From an uncultured Gemmatimonadota bacterium (GTDB lineage: Bacteria > Gemmatimonadota > Gemmatimonadetes > Longimicrobiales > Longimicrobiaceae): a DNA stretch of 46,717 nucleotides. The notes beneath the pieces were generated by a model. It had not been told where the DNA came from. It saw only the letters and a list, made by a program, of their open reading frames with translations, and made no database searches. How positions within the stretch are numbered: the stretch's first letter is position 1; each line of letters begins with the position of its first letter. The stretch is from the NCBI GenBank assembly GCA_902805735.1, contig CADCTW010000144.1, positions 1-46,717 of the forward strand, in the 5' to 3' direction. A program made the translations under genes and the position numbers. Of this stretch, positions 1 to 6,908 are shown in pieces.

Positions 1-323
1 CGCCGCCGCCGCCAGCCCCAGCCGCCGCCCCGGCGCCTGCGCCCGCCGCCCCGGCCGCGCGCCCCAACCCATTCGGCGCGAACGACCCGGGCGCCAAGGC
101 ACGCCGCCTGGCCCGCGCGCTGATCTCGGACATCGTCACCTACCACCCCGAGCGCCGCGACCAGGCGCTGGCGAACGGCACGCTGAAGCGCGAGTTCATG
201 GACGAGATCAAGAAGAGCTGGGAGGAGTACGTGGGCCAGGTGGGCCCCGAGCTCTCCCGCAGCACCCCGCACTTCCGCGATGCCCTCAACGAGATCCTCG
301 CAAAGGGCCAGACCGTCTTTTAG
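1..323 (+). CDS. C-terminal part of an unidentified protein
   Basis: The window opens inside a gene; the first complete codon is at position 3 and the TAG stop is at 321-323. The visible part starts with a Pro/Ala-rich low-complexity linker of about 20 residues. A compact, charged, probably helical domain of about 80 residues follows, starting near KARRLARALISDIVTYHP and ending in AKGQTVF. Composition and codon use look coding in this frame. I do not recognise the family with confidence. A short helical domain behind an Ala/Pro linker is seen in some multidomain proteins of high-GC bacteria, but no catalytic motif is visible here. The start and any N-terminal domains lie outside the window. 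Confidence 0.6.
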   Translation, partial: PPPPAPAAAPAPAPAAPAARPNPFGANDPGAKARRLARALISDIVTYHPERRDQALANGTLKREFMDEIKKSWEEYVGQVGPELSRSTPHFRDALNEILAKGQTVF

Positions 324-327
324 CTTG

Positions 328-360
328 TCTCCGTGCCTCTGTGTCTCTGTGTGAGCCCTT
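328..360 (-). repeat. CACAGAGR-unit repeat copy 1
   Basis: Read on the minus strand this is GGGCTCACACAGAGACAC followed by a further CACAGAGR-type unit. It is a single arm without an inverted partner and starts five bases after the stop codon of the first gene. The same family recurs at 12.5, 17.2, 22.4, 26.0, 30.8, 40.1 and 42.7 kb. Confidence 0.85.
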
Positions 361-363
361 CTG

Positions 364-390
364 TTGAAAGCCCACAGACCCGGTTATATT
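364..390 (+). promoter_or_regulatory. Candidate sigma-70-type promoter for prfB
   Basis: TTGAAA at 364-369 and TATATT at 385-390 are separated by 15 bases, shorter than the usual 16-18. The AT-rich hexamers stand out in a 70% GC background, and the prfB start is 75 bases downstream. This is a pattern match only. Confidence 0.4.
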
Positions 391-464
391 CAGGCCCGCG
401 AAACCGCGAACCTGGGCCGTCCCAGCCGGACGGCCCTTGTCGTTGCTGTCAGACAGGGGAAACC

Positions 465-1575
465 ATGATTGCAGAGATGCGCACGGCTCTCGACGCCCAC
501 CGCAACCGGCTCGAAGAGCTAAGGGGGTTTCTTTGACATCCCTGCCAAGCAGGAGAAGCTGAACGGCCTCGAAGCCCGCATGAGCGACCCTTCGTTCTGG
601 AACGACCAGTCGAAGGCGCGCGAGGTGATCGACGAGATCAACAAGGTGAAGCAGTGGGTAGCGCCGTGGGCCGGGCTCACCGCCCGCGCGGCCGACGCCA
701 GCGAGATGCTGGACCTGCTGGAAGTGGAAAACGACCCGGACATGCTGGCCGAGGTGACGGCCGAGGTGGAGCGGATCGGCGCCGAGCTGGCCGACCTGGA
801 GCTGCGCAACATGCTGCAGGGGCCGGACGACCACCGCGACGCGCTGGTCACCCTGCAGTCCGGCGCCGGCGGCACCGAGTCGCAGGACTGGGCGGAGATG
901 CTCCTGCGCATGTACAGCCGCTGGGGCGAGCGCCACGGCTTCGACGTGGAGCTGCTGGACCAGCAGGAGGGTGAAGAGGCGGGGATCAAGAGCGCCACGC
1001 TGGAGGTGCGCGGCGAGTACGCGTACGGCTACCTGCGCGCCGAGCGCGGCGTGCACCGCCTGGTGCGCATCTCCCCGTTCGACAGCCAGGCGCGGCGGCA
1101 CACCTCGTTCGCCTCGGTGTTCGTGTACCCGTCGGTGGACGACACCATCGAGATCGAGGTGCGCGAGGAAGACATCGAGATGGACGTGTTCCGCGCCTCG
1201 GGCGCCGGCGGGCAGCACGTCAACAAGACGTCGTCCGCGGTGCGGCTGCGGCACCTTCCCAGCGGCATCGTGGTGGAGTGCCAGCAGGAGCGCTCGCAGC
1301 ACAAGAACCGCGCGACGGCCATGAAGATGCTCAAGGCGCGCCTCTACCAGGCCGCGCTGGAAGAGCAGGAGAAGGAGAAGGCCAAGCTGGAGTCCACCAA
1401 GACGGACATCGGCTTCGGAAGCCAGATACGCTCGTACGTGTTCCAGCCGTACACCATGGTCAACGACCACCGCACGGAGCTCAAGGTGGCGGACGTGGGC
1501 AAGGTGATGGACGGCGACGTGGACCCCTTCATCCAGGCGTACCTGCGCGAGTTCGGGGGAGAGAAGCAGCTATGA
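465..1575 (+). CDS. prfB: Peptide chain release factor 2 with programmed +1 frameshift
   Basis: RF2 recognises UGA and UAA stop codons on the ribosome and triggers peptide release. The gene is split. Frame one runs from ATG 465 (preceded by AGGGGA) for 23 codons to an in-frame TGA at 534-536. Frame two begins with GAC at 535 and continues to 1575, giving 369 residues in total, normal for RF2. The stop-reading tripeptide SPF lies near residues 203-205 and the catalytic GGQ near 248-250, both close to their E. coli positions. The internal stop is the classic autoregulatory frameshift and not damage. The stop overlaps the lysS ATG by four bases, so the two are probably cotranscribed and translationally coupled. 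Confidence 0.97.
522..537 (+). promoter_or_regulatory. prfB programmed frameshift site
   Basis: AGGGGG at 522-527 acts as an internal Shine-Dalgarno-like element three bases before the slippery CTT TGA C at 531-537. This is the canonical RF2 arrangement: low RF2 lets the ribosome pause at UGA and slip +1 from CUU onto UUU, continuing with GAC. It is a feedback sensor of RF2 level. Confidence 0.95.
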
Positions 1576-3122
1576 GCGAGGGGCAGGGCACGCCGGCGCC
1601 CGAAGCCGGCGACCGGATCGTCGCGGAACGGATGGAGAAGCTCCACGCCCTGCGCGAGCAGGGTGTGGAGCCGTTCGCATACGGCTACGACCCCACGCAC
1701 TCCGCCGCCGGCGCGCGCGGCCTGTTCGAGGCGTGGGAGGGGGACGGCGGTGAGGGCGACGGGCCGGCCGAGCGCGTCAGGCTCGCGGGGCGCGTGGTGG
1801 CCAAGCGGGTGATGGGGAAGAGCACCTTCATCCACCTGGCCGACCGCACGGGGCGCATCCAGCTCTACCTGCGCGTCAACGACCTGGCGGACACGTACCC
1901 GCTCCTGGACCTCGTCGACCTCAGCGACTGGATCGGCGCGGAGGGGACGCTGTTCCGCACGCGCACGGGCGAGTTGTCGCTGCGCGTGACGGCGTTCAGC
2001 GTGCTGGCCAAGGCCATCCGCCCCCTGCCGCTGGGCAAGGAAGAGGTGGACCCGGAAACGGGGGAGCGGCGCGTGTACTCCGGCTTCAGCGACGTGGAAG
2101 CGCGCTACCGGCAGCGCTACGCGGACCTGGCGGTGAACCCCGAGGTGCGCGACGTGTTCGTGCTGCGGTCCAGGGTGGTCAGCGCTCTCCGGCGCTTCCT
2201 GGACGAGCGCGGCTTCCTGGAGGTGGAGACGCCGGTGCTGCAGCCGCTGTACGGCGGCGCGGCGGCGCGGCCTTTCACCACGCACCACAACGCGCTGGAC
2301 ATGCGCCTGTACCTGCGCATCGCCGTGGAGCTGTACCTCAAGCGGCTGATCGTGGGCGGGATGGAGCGCGTGTACGAGATGGGCAAGAACTTCCGCAACG
2401 AGGGGCTGAGCCGCTTCCACAACCCCGAGTTCACCATGCTGGAGTTCTACGCCGCGTACATGGACTACGAGGGGGTGATGGATCTCACGGAGGAGATGCT
2501 GGGCCACGTGGTCTCCACCGTGGCGGGGGGCACCGAGGTCCGCTTCGGTGAGCACACCATTAGCTTCGCCCCGCCCTTCCGCAGGTTGACCATGTACGAC
2601 GCACTCCGCGAGCTGGGCGGTGTAGACGTGGAGGCGATGCCGGATGAAGAGCTGGCCGCGCGGGTGCGCGGGCTGGGGATCGCCGCGGCCGAGGTGGCGA
2701 AGCTGGGGCGCGGGAAGCTGATCGACGAGCTGTTCGGCGGCGTCGTGGAGCCGCGGCTCATCCAGCCCACGTTCATCACCGACTACCCGCGCGAGATGTC
2801 GCCGCTGGCCAAGCCCAAGCGCGGCAACCCGGAGCTCACCGAGCGCTTCGAGCTGATCGTGGCGGGCAAGGAGCTGTGCAACGCGTACAGCGAGCTCAAC
2901 GACCCCATCGACCAGCGCGGCCGCTTCGAGGCGCAGGAGCGGCTGCTCAGCGCCGGCGACGAGGAGGCGCAGCGCATCGACGAAGACTTCATCCGCGCGC
3001 TGGAGTACGGGATGCCCCCCACGGGCGGGTTCGGGATGGGGATCGACCGCCTGATGATGATCCTGAGCGGAGAGCCGTCCATCCGTGACGTGATACTATT
3101 CCCCACGATGAGGCCGGAGTGA
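1572..3122 (+). CDS. lysS: Lysyl-tRNA synthetase, class II
   Basis: Charges tRNA-Lys with lysine using ATP in the cytoplasm. The protein is 516 residues, typical for class II LysRS. An N-terminal OB-fold anticodon-binding domain (about residues 70-160) precedes the class II catalytic core. Motif 2 is seen as NFRNEGLSRFHNPEFTMLE near residue 273, and motif 3 as GMGIDRLMMI near residue 488. ATG 1572 was chosen because it overlaps the prfB stop as ATGA and the protein then starts MSEGQGTPAP; the same frame stays open further upstream but only as an overlap with prfB. The end overlaps the next start as GTGA, so lysS sits in a coupled run prfB-lysS-lolC-lolD-mcsA. Confidence 0.97.
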   Translation: MSEGQGTPAPEAGDRIVAERMEKLHALREQGVEPFAYGYDPTHSAAGARGLFEAWEGDGGEGDGPAERVRLAGRVVAKRVMGKSTFIHLADRTGRIQLYLRVNDLADTYPLLDLVDLSDWIGAEGTLFRTRTGELSLRVTAFSVLAKAIRPLPLGKEEVDPETGERRVYSGFSDVEARYRQRYADLAVNPEVRDVFVLRSRVVSALRRFLDERGFLEVETPVLQPLYGGAAARPFTTHHNALDMRLYLRIAVELYLKRLIVGGMERVYEMGKNFRNEGLSRFHNPEFTMLEFYAAYMDYEGVMDLTEEMLGHVVSTVAGGTEVRFGEHTISFAPPFRRLTMYDALRELGGVDVEAMPDEELAARVRGLGIAAAEVAKLGRGKLIDELFGGVVEPRLIQPTFITDYPREMSPLAKPKRGNPELTERFELIVAGKELCNAYSELNDPIDQRGRFEAQERLLSAGDEEAQRIDEDFIRALEYGMPPTGGFGMGIDRLMMILSGEPSIRDVILFPTMRPE

Positions 3123-4387
3123 GCACAGCGACGCGGCGGGGCGGGATGGGGCTGGAGTGGTTCATCGGGCGGCGCTACCTGGCGTCGCGCCGCGGCACCC
3201 GCTTCCTGTCGCTGATCACCCTGATCGCCATCGGCGGCGTGTCCGTGGGGGTGATGGCGCTGATCACCGTGATCGCGGTGATGACGGGGCTGCAGAACGA
3301 CCTGCGCAACAAGATCCTGGGCGTCAACCCGCACATCTGGGTGATGACGTACGGGGAAGCGATGCGGATGGACGAGTGGCCCGACGTGCTGCGGCGCGTG
3401 CGCCAGGTGCCCGGCGTGGTGGCGGCCGCCCCCTTCGTGCACACGGAGCTGGGGCTGCGCAACCGCGCCGGCTACTCCGAGGCCGCCATCCTGCGCGGCA
3501 TCGACCCGGGGACGACGGGGCCCACCGTGACGGCCATCACGGACTCGCTGCGCAAGGGCGGGCTGCTCACGCGCCGCACCCGCTCCGGCCTGCCGCCGCT
3601 GGTGCTGGGGGCGCGGCTGGCGGAGCGCGCCAACATCCTGGACGGCGACACGGTCACGCTGATCTCCTTCCAGGCCGGGTCGGTGAGCCCCATGGGGGGG
3701 CTGCAGCCCAAGCTGCGCTACTTCGAGGTGGTGGGGAAGTTCCAGACGGGGATGTACGAGTACGACAACAAGTTCATGTACACCGACGTGCGCTCGGCGC
3801 AGGAGCTGGCCAACCTGGGCGCCGCCGTCACGGGGATCGAGGCCCGCGTGCCGGACCCCATGCGCGCCACCGAGGTGGGCGACCGCATCACCCGGGCGCT
3901 GGGGATCCCGTACCGCACGGACGACTGGAAGACGATGAACGGGGCCCTCTTCTCCGCGCTCAAGCTGGAGAAGCTGGCCATGACCATCATCCTGCTGCTG
4001 ATCGTGGTGGTGGCGGCGTTCAACATCGTCAGCACCCTGGTGATGGTGGTGACGGACAAGACGCGCGAGATCGGCATCCTGAAGGGGATGGGCATGACTT
4101 CGCGGCGCATCCTGCGGATCTTCATCATGCAGGGGCTGGTGATCGGCGTGGTGGGGTCGCTCCTGGGCACGGCGGGCGGGGTGCTGCTCACCTGGGTGAT
4201 CGACTACTACGAGCTGATCAAGATCCCCGGCGACATCTACTTCGTGAGCAGCCTTCCCGTGGCGTACGACCCCCTGGACCTGGTGACGATCGTGGCGAGC
4301 ACCATCGTGATCTCCTTCCTGGCCACCATCTACCCGGCGCTGCAGGCCGCGCGGCTGGCCCCGGTGGAGGCGATCCGCCATGAGTAG
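3119..4387 (+). CDS. lolC: Lipoprotein-releasing ABC transporter permease (LolC/LolE family)
   Basis: Inner-membrane subunit of the LolCDE-type complex that extracts lipoproteins from the inner membrane and hands them to the LolA carrier. The protein is 422 residues with the MacB/FtsX layout. One membrane helix lies near residues 30-60 (LITLIAIGGVSVGVMALITV), followed by a periplasmic domain of about 220 residues. Three C-terminal helices follow, near IILLLIVVVAAFNIVSTLVM, LVIGVVGSLLGTAGGVLL and IVASTIVISFLATIYPAL. The start used is GTG 3119, overlapping the lysS stop. An ATG at 3146 (MGLEWFIGRRY) is an equally credible alternative. Only one permease gene is present, so the complex is probably a homodimer with LolD, as in the LolF-type systems. 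It overlaps lolD by eight bases. Confidence 0.92.
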   Translation: MSTATRRGGMGLEWFIGRRYLASRRGTRFLSLITLIAIGGVSVGVMALITVIAVMTGLQNDLRNKILGVNPHIWVMTYGEAMRMDEWPDVLRRVRQVPGVVAAAPFVHTELGLRNRAGYSEAAILRGIDPGTTGPTVTAITDSLRKGGLLTRRTRSGLPPLVLGARLAERANILDGDTVTLISFQAGSVSPMGGLQPKLRYFEVVGKFQTGMYEYDNKFMYTDVRSAQELANLGAAVTGIEARVPDPMRATEVGDRITRALGIPYRTDDWKTMNGALFSALKLEKLAMTIILLLIVVVAAFNIVSTLVMVVTDKTREIGILKGMGMTSRRILRIFIMQGLVIGVVGSLLGTAGGVLLTWVIDYYELIKIPGDIYFVSSLPVAYDPLDLVTIVASTIVISFLATIYPALQAARLAPVEAIRHE

Positions 4388-5144
4388 CCCCGCCGAAAGC
4401 TGGGAGGGGCTGCCGCCCGCCGTGCAGGCGGCCGAACCGGCGCTCTCCGCCCGCGGCGTGCACAAGCACTACGTGGGGGGCGACGGCGGGCGGATCTGTG
4501 TGCTGGACGGCGTGGATCTTGACGTCAACCGCGGCGAGTCGGTCTCGGTGATCGGCCAGAGCGGCACCGGCAAGAGCACCCTGCTGCACGTGCTGGGCGC
4601 GCTGGACCGGCCGGAGGCGGGCGAGGTGCGGGTGGGGGGGCAGGCGGTGGGGCGGCTGCCTGAAGACGCGCTGGCGCTGCTGCGCAATCGCAGCGTTGGC
4701 TTCGTCTTCCAGTTCCACCACCTGCTGCGCGAGTTCACGGCGCTGGAAAACGTGATGATGCCGCAGCAGATCGCCGGCGCCACCCCGCGGCAGGCCCGCG
4801 ACCGCGCCCGCGAGCTGCTGGAGGCGGTGGGGCTGGGGCCGCGGCTGGAGCACACCCCCGCGCGCCTTTCCGGCGGCGAGCAGCAGCGCGTGGCCGTGGC
4901 CCGCGCGCTGGCCAACCGCCCCCTGGTGCTGCTGGCGGACGAGCCCTCGGGCAACCTGGACCCGGAAACGAGCGAGCGCCTGCACGACCTCCTCTTCCGC
5001 GTGAGCGACGAGGAGGGGGCGGCGATGGTGCTGGTGACGCACGACCTGGGGCTCGCCGCGCGGGCGGGGCGCGTGCTGCGCCTTCACGGCGGCCACCTGG
5101 TGTCCGCGCGGCCCGACGCCGCCGGCCCCGAACCCGCGGAATGA
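4380..5144 (+). CDS. lolD: Lipoprotein-releasing ABC transporter ATP-binding protein
   Basis: Cytoplasmic ATPase that powers lipoprotein release with the adjacent permease. The protein is 254 residues. Walker A is GQSGTGKST at residues 59-67, the Q-loop region is near FVFQFHHLLREFTALENV, the signature is LSGGEQQRVAVARAL and Walker B is LVLLADEPSGNLD, followed by the H-loop VLVTHD. The FQFHHLL stretch and the short loop before the signature are typical of the MacB/LolD subgroup. An N-terminal extension of about 25 residues (SSPAESWEGLPPAVQAAEP) precedes the ABC core. The ATG overlaps lolC by eight bases, and the stop overlaps mcsA as ATGA, implying stoichiometric coupled translation. Confidence 0.95.
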   Translation: MSSPAESWEGLPPAVQAAEPALSARGVHKHYVGGDGGRICVLDGVDLDVNRGESVSVIGQSGTGKSTLLHVLGALDRPEAGEVRVGGQAVGRLPEDALALLRNRSVGFVFQFHHLLREFTALENVMMPQQIAGATPRQARDRARELLEAVGLGPRLEHTPARLSGGEQQRVAVARALANRPLVLLADEPSGNLDPETSERLHDLLFRVSDEEGAAMVLVTHDLGLAARAGRVLRLHGGHLVSARPDAAGPEPAE

Positions 5145-5650
5145 GCATGCTGTGCGACCGGTGCGGAAAGAACGAAGCGGCCATCCACCTCACGCAGATC
5201 GAGGGGACGCAGAGCACCACCCGCAACCTGTGCGAGGGGTGCGCCGAGGCGCTGGGGCTCAACCCCGGCCCCGCGGCCCAGCAGGGGAGCGCCCCCCTGG
5301 CCGACTTCCTGGCCCAGATGGGCAAGGGCTTCGCCGCGGCCGAGGCGGCCCCCACGCTGGGCACCTGCCCCGGGTGCGGCCTGACCCTGGCGGACTTCAA
5401 GAAGACGGGCCGCCTGGGGTGCGCCCGCTGCTGGACGGCGCTGGACACCTCGCTGCGCGGCCTGCTGCGCAAGCTGCACGGCGGCACCCAGCACGCGGGC
5501 AAGGTGTACCTGGCCACCAACCCCAGCGAGAGCGACCGCACCGCGCGCGTGGCCTCGCTGCGCCGCTCGCTCTCGCGCGCCGTCGAGGCGGAGGACTTCG
5601 AGCGCGCCGCGGCGCTGCGCGACCAGATCCGGCGAATGGAAAGTGCCTAG
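5141..5650 (+). CDS. mcsA: McsA-like zinc-finger / UVR-domain protein
   Basis: McsA is the activator and adaptor of the arginine kinase McsB in Firmicutes. This 169-residue protein has the expected architecture. An N-terminal CDRC...CEGC zinc finger lies at residues 5-35, a second CPGC...CARC finger at about 70-95, and a C-terminal UVR motif (EAEDFERAAALRDQIRRME) at about 147-166. The UVR segment resembles the one in ClpC and in UvrB/UvrC, and is the presumed contact with ClpC or McsB. It is the last gene of the coupled prfB-lysS-lolC-lolD run. The gene ends inside a 7-base-phased inverted repeat, which supplies its last codon and its stop. mcsB follows 109 bases on. No ctsR is present. Direct function in this lineage is inferred. 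Confidence 0.88.
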   Translation: MSMLCDRCGKNEAAIHLTQIEGTQSTTRNLCEGCAEALGLNPGPAAQQGSAPLADFLAQMGKGFAAAEAAPTLGTCPGCGLTLADFKKTGRLGCARCWTALDTSLRGLLRKLHGGTQHAGKVYLATNPSESDRTARVASLRRSLSRAVEAEDFERAAALRDQIRRMESA

Positions 5651-5755
5651 TGCCGAGTGCCGGGTGCCAAGTAACTGCAGGTGAGCACTCAGGAACACTG
5701 GCCTTAGCACTTCTTCTACTAGGCACTAGGCACTAGGCACTAGGCACCAGGCACT
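5642..5755 (+). repeat. 7-bp-phased inverted repeat between mcsA and mcsB
   Basis: The left arm (5642-5669) is four 7-base units AGTGCCT, AGTGCCG, AGTGCCG and GGTGCCA. The right arm (5721-5755) is five units AGGCACT, AGGCACT, AGGCACT, AGGCACC and AGGCACT. The arms are reverse complements and could form a long hairpin with a loop of about 50 bases. The right arm stops four bases before the mcsB start. No T-tract follows, so it is not an ordinary intrinsic terminator. Confidence 0.85.
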
Positions 5756-5759
5756 GCGT

Positions 5760-6854
5760 ATGGTCCCTCAGCTCCCGCACGAATCAGAAGCCGGCCTCGG
5801 GTGGATCGAGGCGGACGGGCCGCACGCGGACATCGTCCTTTCCACCCGCATCCGGCTGGCGCGCAACCTACAGGGGTTCCGCTTCGGCACCCGCGCGGAC
5901 GCGGGCGACCGGCGCGAGGTGCTGCGGCTGGCGCGCGCGGCGGCGGACGGGTCGGCCGCGCTGGGGAGCGGGCGGGCGTACCTGATCCCCGACCTCCCCT
6001 CGCCCGAGAGGCAGCTCCTGCTGGAGCGGCACCTGGTGTCGCGCGAGCTGGTGTCCGGCCACGCGGGCGAGCCCCCGAGCGACGCGGCGCTCCTCACCGG
6101 GCCCGCCGAGCCGCTCAGCGTCATGGTGAACGAGGAAGACCACCTGCGGCTGCAGACGCTGCTGGGCGGCTTCCGGCTGCACGACGCCTGGCGCTCCATC
6201 GACCGGCTGGACGACGAGCTGGGGAGCCGGCTGCCCTACGCGTACCACCCCGAGTTCGGCTACCTCACCTCCTGCCCCACCAACGTGGGGACGGGGCTGC
6301 GGGCGTCCGTGCTCATGCACCTCCCCGGGCTGGTGCTCACGCAGGAGATCGGCAAGGTGCTGCAGGGGATCGCGCAGGTGGGGCTCACCTTCCGGGGATT
6401 GTACGGCGAGGGGAGCGAGGTGGTGGGGAACTTCTTCCAGATCAGCAACCAGACCACGCTGGGGAAGACGGAAGAGGACCTCATCGACCACCTGCAGAGG
6501 ATCGTGCAGCAGGTGGTGCAGTACGAGAGCTCCGCGCGGGCCGTGCTCACCCGCGACGCGCCCACGGTGATCGACGACAAGGTGTGGCGCGCGTACGGCC
6601 TGCTGAGGCACGCGCGCACCACCTCGTTCGAAGAGCTGATGAACCTGCTGAGCGGCGTGAGGCTCGGCGTGGGGCTGAAACTAATCCCCGGGGTCAGTGT
6701 ACATACTTTGAACCGGATCATGATCTTCGCCCAGTCCGCCCACCTCGACCGCGTGGCGGACCAGGCGCTCCCGAAAGGGGACCCGGACGTGCGGCGCGCA
6801 GCCTACGTACGGGGGATCCTGGCTGCGGAAGAGTCTGGCGCGTCCCATGCGTAG
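5760..6854 (+). CDS. mcsB: Protein arginine kinase McsB
   Basis: Phosphorylates arginine residues on proteins, a degradation mark read by ClpC in ClpCP in Gram-positive bacteria. The protein is 364 residues of the phosphagen (guanidino) kinase family. The nucleotide-binding STRIRLARN lies at residues 28-36, NEEDHLRLQ near 122-130, and SCPTNVGTGLRASVLMHLP begins near 171 with the conserved Cys. The GSEVVGNFFQISNQTTLGKT segment is also present. ATG 5760 is required because conserved sequence begins almost at once. The repeat immediately upstream leaves no Shine-Dalgarno, so initiation is unusual or leaderless. clpC follows after 54 bases, giving mcsB-clpC in the same order as in Bacillus. Confidence 0.95.
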   Translation: MVPQLPHESEAGLGWIEADGPHADIVLSTRIRLARNLQGFRFGTRADAGDRREVLRLARAAADGSAALGSGRAYLIPDLPSPERQLLLERHLVSRELVSGHAGEPPSDAALLTGPAEPLSVMVNEEDHLRLQTLLGGFRLHDAWRSIDRLDDELGSRLPYAYHPEFGYLTSCPTNVGTGLRASVLMHLPGLVLTQEIGKVLQGIAQVGLTFRGLYGEGSEVVGNFFQISNQTTLGKTEEDLIDHLQRIVQQVVQYESSARAVLTRDAPTVIDDKVWRAYGLLRHARTTSFEELMNLLSGVRLGVGLKLIPGVSVHTLNRIMIFAQSAHLDRVADQALPKGDPDVRRAAYVRGILAAEESGASHA

Positions 6855-6908
6855 GACACGGGGCAGCCAAGCGGCCCCCGGTCCAGCCCGAACAAAGGTC
6901 ACGCTACG

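Noticed and set aside
534..536. In-frame stop in prfB as a pseudogene or sequencing error
   Set aside because: The stop is part of the canonical RF2 frameshift site with its upstream AGGGGG, and the downstream frame is intact.
5721..5755. CRISPR-like array from the regularly spaced AGGCACT units
   Set aside because: Units are 7 bases, contiguous and without spacers, and no cas gene is present.
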